Positions 34,635 through 43,823 are shown, counted from the stretch's first letter. The stretch: 55,539 nucleotides of DNA from Viridibacterium sediminicola (GCF_039631295.1 NZ_JBDIVE010000015.1:1-55539), one strand, 5' to 3'. Notes: a model not told the origin generated them from the letters alone. Made by a program: numbers and translations.

Positions 34635-35597
34635 TCAAGCAGCAAGATTGACGCTGTCCGGCGCCAGCATCGTGCGGATCGCGTCCGCCAGACGATGCGG
34701 TTCGAACTTCGGTACGTAGGCATCTACGCCGACGGACTTGCCCAGGGTCTGATTCGACATCGACGACAGCGAGGAGTGCATCAGCACCGGCACGCCGTCA
34801 AAGCGCGGATCAGACTTGATTTTCTTGGTCAGGATGTAACCGTCCATCTCCGGCATCTCGACGTCGGTGAGGATCAGGTGCACCAGTTCCCAGACCTTGC
34901 GGCCGGTCACTTCGGCGTGGGCGGCGATGCGTTCGAGCTCGTCCCAGGCGGCGCGGCCATTGACCGTCGGAATGCCCTTGGCGCCCATCGAATCGAGCGT
35001 GCGCTCGATCTGCTTGCGCGCCACGTAGGAGTCATCGGCGTAGAACACCGTGAAGTCGCGTTCGAGCTTGGGAATGTCGCGGAACACCGACTCTTCGTCG
35101 TAGCCCGAGGTCTCCGAGAGCACCTTCTCGACATCCAGCATCATCACCAGATTGCCTTCCTGCAGCTCGGTGACGGCCGTGACCAGACCGCCCATGCGAT
35201 TGGTCAGCATTTCGGGCGGCACGCGCATCTGCGACCAGTCCAGACGCAGGATGGTATCCACCGCCTCGACCAGGAAACCCTGAGTGTGGCCGTTGTACTC
35301 GGTCACGATCATGATGTCGTGGCGACCGGCCGGATCAATGCCACAGTAACGCGACAGATCGACCACCGGCACCAGCTGTCCGCGCAGCGAGACCATGCCT
35401 TCGATGCCGCCGGGCATGTCGGGCGCAGCCGTGATCGGCGGCGTCTTCATGACTTCGCGCACCTTGAACACGTTGATGCCGAAGCTCTCGCGTCGGCCGG
35501 TACGGTGATCCACGCCCAGCGTGAACAGCAGGATTTCCAGCTTGTTTGTCCCTGCAAGCCGGGTTCTGGCATCAATATTCTTCAACAACTCCGACAT
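34635..35597 (-). CDS. cheV: chemotaxis coupling protein CheV (second copy)
   Basis: A 320-residue CheW-receiver fusion, similar in layout to the downstream copy but clearly different in sequence. The CheW part has ESFGINVFKVREVMKTPP and GGIEGMVSLRGQLVPVVD; the receiver has FYADDSYVARKQIER and HLILTDVEMPEMDGYILTK. ATG at 35597 has GGAG six bases upstream, so it is preferred over the earlier start. It is the first gene of the cheV-cheV-cheY-cheZ-cheA block and has a sigma-28-like promoter upstream. Confidence 0.95.
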   Translation of the reverse strand: MSELLKNIDARTRLAGTNKLEILLFTLGVDHRTGRRESFGINVFKVREVMKTPPITAAPDMPGGIEGMVSLRGQLVPVVDLSRYCGIDPAGRHDIMIVTEYNGHTQGFLVEAVDTILRLDWSQMRVPPEMLTNRMGGLVTAVTELQEGNLVMMLDVEKVLSETSGYDEESVFRDIPKLERDFTVFYADDSYVARKQIERTLDSMGAKGIPTVNGRAAWDELERIAAHAEVTGRKVWELVHLILTDVEMPEMDGYILTKKIKSDPRFDGVPVLMHSSLSSMSNQTLGKSVGVDAYVPKFEPHRLADAIRTMLAPDSVNLAA

Positions 35598-35664
35598 GGT
35601 GTTCTCCGTACCGAGTTTCATTTGAGGTCAGCGAAGACCTCGATATGTAGGTAACCCAAGAGAC

Positions 35665-35691
35665 ATTACGACCCCTGGCCGACAAACTTTA
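35665..35691 (-). promoter_or_regulatory. candidate sigma-28 (FliA) promoter for cheV-cheA block
   Basis: Read on the minus strand: TAAAGTTT (35684-35691, an exact match to the sigma-28 -35 consensus), 11 bases, then GTCGTAAT (35665-35672; 4 of 8 with GCCGATAA). It lies 68 bases before the second cheV start. A small hairpin GAGGTC/GACCTC (35624-35641) sits in the resulting leader. The weak -10 lowers confidence. Confidence 0.5.
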
Positions 35692-35699
35692 GGCACAAA

Positions 35700-37391
35700 T
35701 CAGATCCTGAAACCGATCCGGAAGCCCCCCCAGTGGCGGCCCTTGACGAAAACGGGAGACGAAATGTCATGCAGCACTTCACCGGTATCGCGGCGATAGG
35801 TCTGCACCAGATAAGGCAGCTGATGCGCCCCGCAGCGACGCCCGACCGGGTCGTCAAAAATCCGCTTGGTACGGTTGTTGACGCGGTCAATCTCGGGGTC
35901 GCCGGTCAGTGGCTGGCTGTAGCGCAGGTTATGGGTCGGGAAGTAACCGCGGCGATCCACGGCACCGGCAAACACGCCGCCAGGCAAGGCATCAAGCACG
36001 GCTTCCTGCACCGCCGGCAGCACTTCATCGGTCAGCGCATCAAAGCGCGTGTGGAACTTGGGCGGCGAGCTGCCGGGAATCGGCACGTACTGCTCGTCGA
36101 ACAAATCCTCCAGGCGGATTCGCCCTGCATCGATCGCCGCTTCAAGCACCGCCGCCACCCGGCGCGCCGCGTCCTGAACCACTTGCGGCATCTGCGCGTA
36201 GGCTTGCTGCGCCGCTCGCCCGCCCTCGCCGAGCTCGAAGACCTTGGCGATTTCCTGCATGTTCTCGGCCTGCTGCCCCAGCTGCAGGGCATGAGCCTGG
36301 GTCACCGTGGCCAGGTGATGGTTCTGCGCCACGGATTCGAGCATCTGGTCGAGTGCCTGCTCCAGCTGGGCCGCTTCGCGCCGGCGCGCATCCATCGCCG
36401 TTGCAATCGACTCCACGCGCTGCAAGGTCACCTGCGCCCCTTCATTGATCGCCTGCAGGCTGTCCATCGCGTCGCGTGCCCGCGTGGCGCCAACACGTAC
36501 GCGCGCGCTGCCGTCTTCGATCGAGACGATGGCGCTCTGCGTGTCCTGCTGCATCTGGTTGGTGACAGCGGTGATGTCACTGGTCGCCCGTGTGGTGCGT
36601 TCGGCCAGCTTGCGGACCTCGTCAGCCACCACCGCGAAGCCACGCCCCTGCTCGCCCGCCCGCGCCGCCTCGATGGCGGCATTGAGCGCCAGCAAATTGG
36701 TCTGATCGGCAATCTCGTGGATTTCACTGACCGAGCGTGTGACCTCCATCACCCGCTCGCGCAGGCGCGACATCAGCTCGATGGACGCACTGGAATTGGC
36801 CGCCAGGCCCTCGATCTCGCCGACAGCTGCCAGTACCGCCGAGCGTCCCTGCTCGGAGAGCTGGGTAGCCTGCTCGGCGATGCGCGCCGCCGCCTGCGCA
36901 TCGAGCAGGGTCTCCTGCACATGGGCGCCCATCTCGTGCAGCGCCGAAGCGGTATGTCCGGCACTCTGCTTCTGCTGCTCTGAACCCTGAACAATGGCTT
37001 GCGAACCCTCGCACACCTGACCCGCGATGCGCTCCAGATGCCCAGCATCGACCAGCGCCTTGCCGAAGATGCCCTGCAAGGACTGCAGGAACTGGTTGAT
37101 GGACGCCGCCAGGCGACCACTCAGGGAAGTTGTCTCCGGCACACGACCGGCGAGATTGCCTTCGCGCAGCAGGGTCTGCATCCAGAGCAGCATGGCATGC
37201 GTCTCAAGCCGCGAACGGTGCTGGGTGAGCCAGGCAAAACCGAAACAACCGGCTGAAATACCCAAACACAGGGCGATGGCTGGCGCAATCGGCCACGCGC
37301 CAGCCGCCCAACGCAGGACCAACACGCCCCAAGCATTGAGCAGCAGCACCAAGACGAACAGTCCGATACGCCGCGGTGTAGTTGGCCCCAT
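35700..37391 (-). CDS. methyl-accepting chemotaxis protein with C-terminal Cache-like domain
   Basis: About 563 residues. Two membrane helices lie near residues 10-28 and 35-55 with almost no periplasmic loop, so the input is not a periplasmic domain. The signalling tip is NLLALNAAIEAARAGEQGRG, then VVADEVRKLAERT. After the methylation helices, about residues 400-563 form a separate soluble domain (from LEAAIDAGRIRLEDLF to GGFRIGFRI) resembling the Cache-like C-terminal domains of some cytoplasmic-sensing receptors. ATG at 37391 has GGGGGAA before it; earlier starts at 37403 and 37436 lack a ribosome site. A sigma-28-like promoter precedes it. Confidence 0.9.
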   Translation of the reverse strand: MGPTTPRRIGLFVLVLLLNAWGVLVLRWAAGAWPIAPAIALCLGISAGCFGFAWLTQHRSRLETHAMLLWMQTLLREGNLAGRVPETTSLSGRLAASINQFLQSLQGIFGKALVDAGHLERIAGQVCEGSQAIVQGSEQQKQSAGHTASALHEMGAHVQETLLDAQAAARIAEQATQLSEQGRSAVLAAVGEIEGLAANSSASIELMSRLRERVMEVTRSVSEIHEIADQTNLLALNAAIEAARAGEQGRGFAVVADEVRKLAERTTRATSDITAVTNQMQQDTQSAIVSIEDGSARVRVGATRARDAMDSLQAINEGAQVTLQRVESIATAMDARRREAAQLEQALDQMLESVAQNHHLATVTQAHALQLGQQAENMQEIAKVFELGEGGRAAQQAYAQMPQVVQDAARRVAAVLEAAIDAGRIRLEDLFDEQYVPIPGSSPPKFHTRFDALTDEVLPAVQEAVLDALPGGVFAGAVDRRGYFPTHNLRYSQPLTGDPEIDRVNNRTKRIFDDPVGRRCGAHQLPYLVQTYRRDTGEVLHDISSPVFVKGRHWGGFRIGFRI

Positions 37392-37439
37392 GTTTCCCCC
37401 CATATCCGACGTGTACCTTGTTCGTTCTGGATGCAAGGC

Positions 37440-37466
37440 TTATCGGATACAAGCTGGGCAACTTGA
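37440..37466 (-). promoter_or_regulatory. candidate sigma-28 (FliA) promoter for the MCP gene
   Basis: Read on the minus strand: TCAAGTTG (37459-37466), 11 bases, TCCGATAA (37440-37447). Agreement with TAAAGTTT-N11-GCCGATAA is 6 of 8 and 7 of 8. It lies about 50 bases before the MCP start and places this gene in the flagellar late class. Confidence 0.75.
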
Positions 37467-37540
37467 GATAAGTCCGGCGCCGCCATCTGAGCTGACGCAA
37501 AACCTACGTAAATACCCGCATGCTCGCGCGCCATGGCGCA

Positions 37541-37590
37541 CATAAACAAAGGGCCACCAGGGAAGCCCGTGAAGGATTCCCTGGTGGCCC
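37541..37590 (-). terminator. strong terminator after the STAS gene
   Basis: A perfect 14-bp stem GGGCCACCAGGGAA (37551-37564) with TTCCCTGGTGGCCC (37577-37590), 12-base loop. Read on the minus strand it is followed by TTTGTTTATG. It ends the transcript that includes cheR, cheD, cheB and the STAS gene. Confidence 0.92.
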
Positions 37591-37612
37591 GGCAGGAATC
37601 TGCAGCGTTCGC

Positions 37613-37918
37613 CTAGTTGATCGAGAACAGCTTGGAGAAGTTAGCGATGTCCAGCACCTGGCGCACACTGCCGCTCACTCCGACGAGGGCGACGTCGCGA
37701 CTGGTGGCTTTCGCCTTGTCGCGCAGCATCAAAAGCATGCCCAGCGCCGAGCTGTCCAGATAGGAGACATCTTTCATGTCGACCTGCACAGCATTCTTGC
37801 CCGCTTGCTGCAAGAGGCTGTCCACTGCTTCGCGGAATTCGCGATGCGCCTTGAAATCAAAGCGCCCTGCCAGTCTCAGAACAGCCGAGCCTTCATTGAC
37901 AGTGACATGCGTATCCAT
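37613..37918 (-). CDS. STAS domain protein (anti-sigma factor antagonist type)
   Basis: A 101-residue single STAS domain. The phosphorylatable serine is in the conserved segment VSYLDSSALGMLLML (about 51-65). Such proteins bind or release a partner depending on serine phosphorylation. No kinase of the HPK/SpoIIAB kind is encoded nearby, so the partner is unknown. It lies at the end of the cheR-cheD-cheB unit; STAS genes in such places occur in other betaproteobacterial chemotaxis clusters. Confidence 0.92.
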   Translation of the reverse strand: MDTHVTVNEGSAVLRLAGRFDFKAHREFREAVDSLLQQAGKNAVQVDMKDVSYLDSSALGMLLMLRDKAKATSRDVALVGVSGSVRQVLDIANFSKLFSIN

Positions 37919-37983
37919 TTATTTCTCCTTCGACAAGGTCTTCTTTGTTATCGTCCGGCCGCTGCCAGCCTTGAGTGGATTAT

Positions 37984-39057
37984 TCAATGCCGCCCGGCAC
38001 GCAAACGCGCCAGCAGCAGACCCGGAATATCCCGTACGGATGCCACTTCGCAGGCTGCGCCGATCTGGATCGCCTCGCGCGGCATGCCCCATACCACACT
38101 ACTCTCTTCATCCTGAGCGACCGTCCACGAACCTGCGCGGCGCATCGCCAGCATGCCCTGAGCGCCGTCCTTGCCCATGCCGGTCAGCAGGATAGACAGC
38201 GCACGCTCGCCCAGTACGCTGGCGGCCGAATTGAACAGCACATCCACCGCCGGACGATGACGATTGACCGGTGGCGTGTCGGCCAGTGCGCAGACATAGC
38301 CGGCCGCAGTCTTGCGGATCGACAGATGTGAATGCCCAGGGGCCAGATAGGCTACACCGGGACGAATGCGTTCGCCATCCTCGGCTTCCTTGACATGCAC
38401 ACGGGCCAGACTGTCCAGACGCTTGGCAAACGAGCCGGTGAACATCTCCGGCATGTGCTGCACCATCAGAATCGGCGGCATCTCGGCCGGCAAGGGCACC
38501 AGCACATCCTTGATGGCCTCGGTGCCGCCTGTCGAGGCGCCGATCATGATGAAGTTTTCTTGTTGCACGCGTGCCCCCAATACCGGTCCATCACTGGCCA
38601 TGCTGTTCTTGTTCGCGCCATTGCTCAGGCTGTTGCGCCCCGCACCGACGCGGCTTCGCGCATGGTAAGCGGCGCGGATCTTGTCGCAGATTTCCGTGGC
38701 CGCATCATAAATGCCCCGCTGACTATCGCTGCGCGGCTTGGCCACGACCTCCAGCGCGCCCAGCTCCAGCGCCTTGAGGGCGGTGTCCGAGCCACGTGCG
38801 GTCAGGCCCGAGATCATCACCACCGGCATCGGCCGCAGGCGCATCAGCCGGTCGAGAAAATCCAATCCATCCATGCCCGGCATTTCCACATCCAGGGTCA
38901 TGACATCAGGGTTGCTCGACTTTACCGTTTCCCGCGCCTCGGCGGCAGTAGCCGCCATGGCCACGACATGCATGTCTCCTGCAGCATTGATGATACTGCT
39001 CAGCAAGGCACGCATGACACCCGAATCGTCAACAACCAGTACGCCAATCTTGTTCAT
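37984..39057 (-). CDS. cheB: chemotaxis methylesterase/glutaminase CheB
   Basis: A 357-residue two-domain protein. The receiver has VLVVDDSGVMRALL and phosphoacceptor D in MTLDVEMPGMDGLDFL. The esterase domain has the catalytic serine in IGASTGGTEAI, histidine in MVQHMPEMF and aspartate in LLTGMGKDGAQGML. It removes methyl groups from receptors. ATG at 39057 is preferred; the longer frame begins with TTG at 39069. cheD ends nine bases before it. Confidence 0.97.
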   Translation of the reverse strand: MNKIGVLVVDDSGVMRALLSSIINAAGDMHVVAMAATAAEARETVKSSNPDVMTLDVEMPGMDGLDFLDRLMRLRPMPVVMISGLTARGSDTALKALELGALEVVAKPRSDSQRGIYDAATEICDKIRAAYHARSRVGAGRNSLSNGANKNSMASDGPVLGARVQQENFIMIGASTGGTEAIKDVLVPLPAEMPPILMVQHMPEMFTGSFAKRLDSLARVHVKEAEDGERIRPGVAYLAPGHSHLSIRKTAAGYVCALADTPPVNRHRPAVDVLFNSAASVLGERALSILLTGMGKDGAQGMLAMRRAGSWTVAQDEESSVVWGMPREAIQIGAACEVASVRDIPGLLLARLRAGRH

Positions 39058-39065
39058 GCCCACAC

Positions 39066-39686
39066 TCAAAATAGTTCGATAGCGCCAGACAAAGGTTTCT
39101 TGAGGCTGGCGGCGTAAGCGCGTTCGCGTTCGAGCAAAGCGGCATCGCGCGCCTCGTGCAGACGTTTGACCAGCACGCGTCCAGTCTGCGGAAAAAAGCA
39201 GATCTTGCGCGGATGAATGTCGAGCAGATCGGCCGCGACGACGGGAATCTTTTCCGTCTGCAGATAGCTTTGCACGAATTCGGCATTGCGTTCGCCGACC
39301 TGGGCGCCGATCAGCGCAGCCAGCACGCGCCCGCCGCCGAATACCTTGGCTTCCAGGTTCTCACGGCGTGCGCCCATTTTGAGCAGATGATTGAGCAACA
39401 GCTCCATCGCATAGGCGCCGTAACGCGCAGACTCGGAAGCCACGCCGGAGCTGGCATCGGGCAGCATGAAGTGATTCATGCCGCCAATTTTCAGGCGCGT
39501 ATCGCGCAAGCAGGCTGAGACGCAGGAGCCAAGCACGGTCACGATGGCAAGTTCATGACTCGCCACGTGATACTCACCGGGCAGGACCTTGATGGCCTGG
39601 CAGGCGAGCGCATGATCGAAATAGACATTGCGCGCGAAGTGCTCAACGCCGCCGTCAGGCGCGCGTGCCAGTGCTCGCTCGTGCAT
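39066..39686 (-). CDS. cheD: chemoreceptor glutamine deamidase CheD
   Basis: A 206-residue CheD with the catalytic pair C55 (VLGSCVSACL) and H72 (GGMNHFMLPD), 17 residues apart as in known CheD enzymes, and the glycine motif KVFGGGRV. It deamidates receptor glutamines. ATG at 39686 has AAGGA before it and lies inside the end of cheR, overlapping by 32 bases, so translation is coupled. It is distinct from the CheD-like protein at 12.5 kb. Confidence 0.95.
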   Translation of the reverse strand: MHERALARAPDGGVEHFARNVYFDHALACQAIKVLPGEYHVASHELAIVTVLGSCVSACLRDTRLKIGGMNHFMLPDASSGVASESARYGAYAMELLLNHLLKMGARRENLEAKVFGGGRVLAALIGAQVGERNAEFVQSYLQTEKIPVVAADLLDIHPRKICFFPQTGRVLVKRLHEARDAALLERERAYAASLKKPLSGAIELF

Positions 39687-40614
39687 AAACAGTCCTTCCG
39701 AGCGAACGGAACAGTTTTGCGGCATGGATGAAGTTTTCCGAGTGACCCGCAAACAGCAAGCCGTCTTCGCGCAACAGCGGCAGGAAGCGTTCCAGAATGT
39801 CGTATTGCGTCGGCTTGTCAAAATAGATCATGACATTGCGACAGAACATGGCATCGAACGGCCCTTGCAGCGGCCATTGGCGGTCGAGCAGGTTGACGCG
39901 CCGGAAGCTGATCAGGCGCTGCAGCTCGGGGCGCACACGCACGAAGCCGTCCTGCGTTCCGGTGCCGCGCAGGAAGAATTTCTGCACCCGCGTGCGGTCC
40001 ATGCGCTCGATACGCTCCTCTGCGTAGACGCCACGCTCCCCCTGGGCCAGCACATTGGTGTCGAGGTCGGAGGCGATGATCTGCACCGGCGGCGTCATCG
40101 AGCCGAACACCTCGCAGGCGGTGATCGCCAGGGAATACGGCTCCTCACCGGTCGACGCGGCGCTGCACCAGATCTTGATCGGCCGGCGCTCCAGGCCGCG
40201 CATGAAGTCGGCGAGGATGTCGAAATGATGCGCTTCACGGAAGAAGGAGGTGAGGTTGGTGGTCAGCGCATTGACGAAGGCTTCCCACTCGCTGGGATCC
40301 ACGCCGGACTCCAGACGGTCCAGGTATTCCTTGAAGGTCTTCAGGCTCTTGGCGCGCAAGCGGCGGGCCAGACGGCTATAGACCATGTCGTGCTTGACCG
40401 GCGAGAGCGAAATACCGGCGCGTTTGTAGATCAGGCTGCGCACGCGCTCGAAGTCCGCTTCGCGGTAGAGGAACTCGCGATCCGAAGAATCAAAGCGCGG
40501 CGGTTCGACCAGCGCAGCCGCCGGCGTGAGCGGCGTACGCGTGCTGCGCGCCGTAGCCAGCGAAGAGGTGAACGGGGTACTGCCAGGTTTGGGAAGATCA
40601 GCCACAGTAAGCAT
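39655..40614 (-). CDS. cheR: chemoreceptor methyltransferase CheR
   Basis: A 319-residue SAM-dependent methyltransferase that methylates receptor glutamates. Visible are LIYKRAGISLSPVKHDMVYSR (given in part), the SAM-binding IWCSAASTGEEPYSLA, SDLDTNVL, and FCRNVMIYFD. The first 45 residues are a proline- and threonine-rich extension before the CheR N-terminal domain. It overlaps cheD and is 67 bases downstream of an MCP gene whose C terminus has a CheR-docking motif. Confidence 0.96.
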   Translation of the reverse strand: MLTVADLPKPGSTPFTSSLATARSTRTPLTPAAALVEPPRFDSSDREFLYREADFERVRSLIYKRAGISLSPVKHDMVYSRLARRLRAKSLKTFKEYLDRLESGVDPSEWEAFVNALTTNLTSFFREAHHFDILADFMRGLERRPIKIWCSAASTGEEPYSLAITACEVFGSMTPPVQIIASDLDTNVLAQGERGVYAEERIERMDRTRVQKFFLRGTGTQDGFVRVRPELQRLISFRRVNLLDRQWPLQGPFDAMFCRNVMIYFDKPTQYDILERFLPLLREDGLLFAGHSENFIHAAKLFRSLGRTVYARASTGTRA

Positions 40615-40681
40615 CCATTCAGATCAAATCAGATCGGGCGTTGATGGGCTGCGCGCGCAGGGCACGCGCAGCACCGAGCAC

Positions 40682-43291
40682 TCAGAACTCGGTCCATTCA
40701 TCATCGAGCTTGGCGGCGATCTGCGCCGTCGCAGCTTTTCGGGCGGCCGGACGTGCCGCCGCAGCGGCAGGCGACTTGGCGGCTGTGCGCGTGGCCACAG
40801 GCACCGCAGCGCTCAGACGGAACTGCGAAACAGTTTCCTGCAAGGCACGCGCCTGCTCTTCCAGGCTCTCGGCGGCAGCGGCAGCCTCTTCGACCAGGGC
40901 CGCATTCTGCTGCGTCACTTCATCCATCTGACCGACCGCGCTGGAAATCTGCTCGATGCCATCGGCCTGCTCACGGCTGGCCACCGAGATGTCGGTCACC
41001 AGGCTGGAGACACGCTGCACGCTCTGCACCAGATCTTCCATCGTGTGGCCGGTGTCCTGCACCAGACGGGCGCCGCTATCGACCGTGGTCACGCTGCTGG
41101 CGATCAGGGTCTTGATCTCCTTGGCCGCCTGCGCGCTGCGTTGCGCCAGGTTGCGCACTTCGCTGGCGACCACCGCAAAGCCACGGCCTTGCTCGCCGGC
41201 ACGCGCCGCTTCCACCGCCGCATTGAGCGCGAGGATATTGGTCTGGAAGGCAATCGAATCGATCACGCCGATGATGTCGGAAATCTTGCGGCTCGATTCC
41301 TGGATGGCGCCCATGGTGTCGACCACCTTGCGCATCATCTCGCCACCGCGCGCGGCCACATCGCTGGAGCTGGCCGTCAGCGCGCGGGCTTGCTGCGCAT
41401 TCTCGGCGTTCTGCTTCACGGTGGCGTTGAGCTCTTCCATGCTGGCCGCCGTCTCTTCGAGGCTGCCGGCCTGCTCTTCGGTACGCGAGGAGAGGTCCGA
41501 ATTGCCGGTCGCAATCTCTTGCGCTGCCGTGTTGACCGACTGCGAAGCTTCGACGATGCGGCTGACCACGTCATGCAGCTGGTCGGCCATGGTGTTCACA
41601 TCGTTCTTGAGTTCGCCGAAGGTGCCGGCATAGTCGGCCGTGACACGCTCGGTAAGGTCGCCACGCGACATCGCGCCAATGACCCGCGCAATATCACCCA
41701 GGCCGGCCGAGGCGGTATTCATCAGGCGATTCAGGCTGACCACCATGGCGTGATAGCCGTTGGCAAACTGGCTCTCGTCGCCGCGCGGCGTGAAATCGCC
41801 ATTGGCGGCCGCATCGGCGAGACGGTTGATGACTTCGCTAAGCGCCAGCAGCTTGGCCTTGATGTCATTGGCTGCATCGGTGATCTGCCGCTTCTGGCCC
41901 GGCAACTCAGGCATGCTGACCGAGAAGTCGCCATCCGCGTAATGGCGCAAGGTGTCGACAAAGCGCTGATTGACCTCGATATGGCTGTGCGCCAGCTCGT
42001 TGGTCAGCTCGGCCATCTCGCGATAAGCACCGGCAAAAGCTTGTGCGTCGATGCGGTAATCGATCTGGCCCTTGTCGTGTTCCAGGGTGATCGCCTTTTG
42101 CGAACGCACAACATCATTCAGAACCAAGCGCACATGCTCCAGACTCTGCGCGATGACGCCGAACTCGTCCTGCGTGTGCACCTCGCACGCCTGATCGACC
42201 TGGCCGTTGGACAAGCGCTCGCAGGCTGCGCGCAGAGTATTGACCGAGCCGGTCACGCCACGGCGCACCGCCAGCAACATGTAGCCCGACAGCAACAGCG
42301 CCAGCACGATGGCGCCCAGGGCAATCGTGCGCTCACCTTTGAGGCGCTCAATCCGTGCCTGGATGCGCGTATCGAAGAGGCGCGCGGCCAGATCAATCAT
42401 GCCGTAGGTGGCGTTGATGCTGCTGGTGCCCTCATCGAACACACGCGCCGGATCAAGATTCGGCTTGACCTGCTGTAGCTCGTTGCGCAGCAGATTATTG
42501 AATTTGGTGAAAGCCGCAGTAACTTCGCCAGCTTGGCGGTCGAGCTCTGCCTTGAGCGCAGGATTGGCTCCGCCGGCTTTTGCGGCATCACTCTGCAGGG
42601 TGTCCATCGCTCTTTGCGTCAGCGCCATATAGACCGTCATGCGGGTGCGATCATCCTCCACCGAAGCGCGCCGTGTCGCCACCGTGGTGCCGCGTGCGCG
42701 CGCCTGCCCCATGAATTCGACGGCATTCGGCCCCTGCACGGAGAAGATGTCCATCAGCGAATAGCTGTCGAGTTCCGGGTCCAGGGTCGCATTGGTGTCG
42801 TCCGCGCAGCGGCTGATGTAGTCGGCAATTCTCTTCACCAGTTCGTTATGCGTCTTCATGCTCTCTTCGGGCGTTTGCCGCGCGCCCTGCTCCAGCATGC
42901 GCTCGGCGTCACGACTGATCGCCTGCCAATCCGGCGCCACACTCACGATAGCCCCCGCCTCGCTCACCGCGCTGCTGCCGCGCTTGAGCGCCTCGCGCAC
43001 ACGTGCGTCGATCTCGGAGAAGCGCGACTGCATGGCGCTATTGCCCAAGATGACCGCCTGCGACACGCCACGGTGCTCCTGCACCCCTTGCATCAGCTGA
43101 CGCGCGGGCAGGATCAGCGAGGTGGCATAGGTTTCCTTGACCGAAAAGCCCAGGTCAGACTCGATGCGCAGCATCAACAAGCTGGCACAGACGACCACGG
43201 CCATGAGCATCGCGGCGGCGACAGCAAACAGCTTTTGCTGAACGCTCAGGCGATTCATGAGCAGGACGGCTGGACGAAGGATGGCATTCAT
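40682..43291 (-). CDS. methyl-accepting chemotaxis protein with large helical periplasmic sensor
   Basis: 869 residues. A membrane helix near 20-42, a periplasmic part of about 280 residues with an HRGVSQAVILGN phrase that recalls NIT-type sensors, a second helix near 320-340, HAMP units, then the signalling domain with NILALNAAVEAARAGEQGRG and VVASEVRNLAQRS. The last five residues, EWTEF, match the xWxxF tether to which CheR and CheB bind. ATG at 43291 has GGAG eight bases before it; longer frames do not. It lies between cheW and cheR. The ligand is unknown. Confidence 0.93.
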   Translation of the reverse strand: MNAILRPAVLLMNRLSVQQKLFAVAAAMLMAVVVCASLLMLRIESDLGFSVKETYATSLILPARQLMQGVQEHRGVSQAVILGNSAMQSRFSEIDARVREALKRGSSAVSEAGAIVSVAPDWQAISRDAERMLEQGARQTPEESMKTHNELVKRIADYISRCADDTNATLDPELDSYSLMDIFSVQGPNAVEFMGQARARGTTVATRRASVEDDRTRMTVYMALTQRAMDTLQSDAAKAGGANPALKAELDRQAGEVTAAFTKFNNLLRNELQQVKPNLDPARVFDEGTSSINATYGMIDLAARLFDTRIQARIERLKGERTIALGAIVLALLLSGYMLLAVRRGVTGSVNTLRAACERLSNGQVDQACEVHTQDEFGVIAQSLEHVRLVLNDVVRSQKAITLEHDKGQIDYRIDAQAFAGAYREMAELTNELAHSHIEVNQRFVDTLRHYADGDFSVSMPELPGQKRQITDAANDIKAKLLALSEVINRLADAAANGDFTPRGDESQFANGYHAMVVSLNRLMNTASAGLGDIARVIGAMSRGDLTERVTADYAGTFGELKNDVNTMADQLHDVVSRIVEASQSVNTAAQEIATGNSDLSSRTEEQAGSLEETAASMEELNATVKQNAENAQQARALTASSSDVAARGGEMMRKVVDTMGAIQESSRKISDIIGVIDSIAFQTNILALNAAVEAARAGEQGRGFAVVASEVRNLAQRSAQAAKEIKTLIASSVTTVDSGARLVQDTGHTMEDLVQSVQRVSSLVTDISVASREQADGIEQISSAVGQMDEVTQQNAALVEEAAAAAESLEEQARALQETVSQFRLSAAVPVATRTAAKSPAAAAARPAARKAATAQIAAKLDDEWTEF

Positions 43292-43319
43292 GAAAGTGCT
43301 CCGGAAAAAAAGCGGTGAT

Positions 43320-43823
43320 TCAGTGGAGGTCTTGATCGACCAGGCCCAGATCGGTCGACAACAACATGCGTTCAATATCCAGCACGATGAGCATGCGCTC
43401 CTGCAGGCTGGCCAGTCCGGCGATGAATTCGGAGCCGACCATCGCGGCAAACTCCGGTGCCGGCTTGATGGCCGACATCGACAGGTCGATCACATCGCAG
43501 ACGCTATCGACGACGATGCCGATCACGCGCGCGCCCACTTTGAGGATGATGACCACGGTGAAGGCGGTGTAATCAAAGCTGCCGATCCCGAATTTGATGC
43601 GCAGATCGACAATCGGCACGATGATGCCGCGCAGATTGATCACGCCCTTGATGAATTCCGGCGCACCGGCAATCCGCGTCACGGCGTCATAGCCCCGGAT
43701 CTCCTGGACCTTGAGAATATCGATTGCGTACTCTTCATGGCCAAGGGTGAAGCTCAGATACTGATCCGAGTGCGCCGGGAGCTCGCCCGGCTGTCCAAAC
43801 CCTGAGTCTGCCGTTTGCAGCAT
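43320..43823 (-). CDS. cheW: chemotaxis coupling protein CheW
   Basis: A 167-residue CheW. The pattern YLSFTLGHEEYAIDILKVQEI, GYDAVTRIAGAPEFIKGVIN and LRGIIVPIVDLR (each given in part) is the standard one linking receptors to CheA. ATG at 43823 has GAGG seven bases upstream and is preferred to an earlier start at 43850. It is the first classical che gene of the cluster and precedes an MCP by 28 bases. Confidence 0.95.
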   Translation of the reverse strand: MLQTADSGFGQPGELPAHSDQYLSFTLGHEEYAIDILKVQEIRGYDAVTRIAGAPEFIKGVINLRGIIVPIVDLRIKFGIGSFDYTAFTVVIILKVGARVIGIVVDSVCDVIDLSMSAIKPAPEFAAMVGSEFIAGLASLQERMLIVLDIERMLLSTDLGLVDQDLH

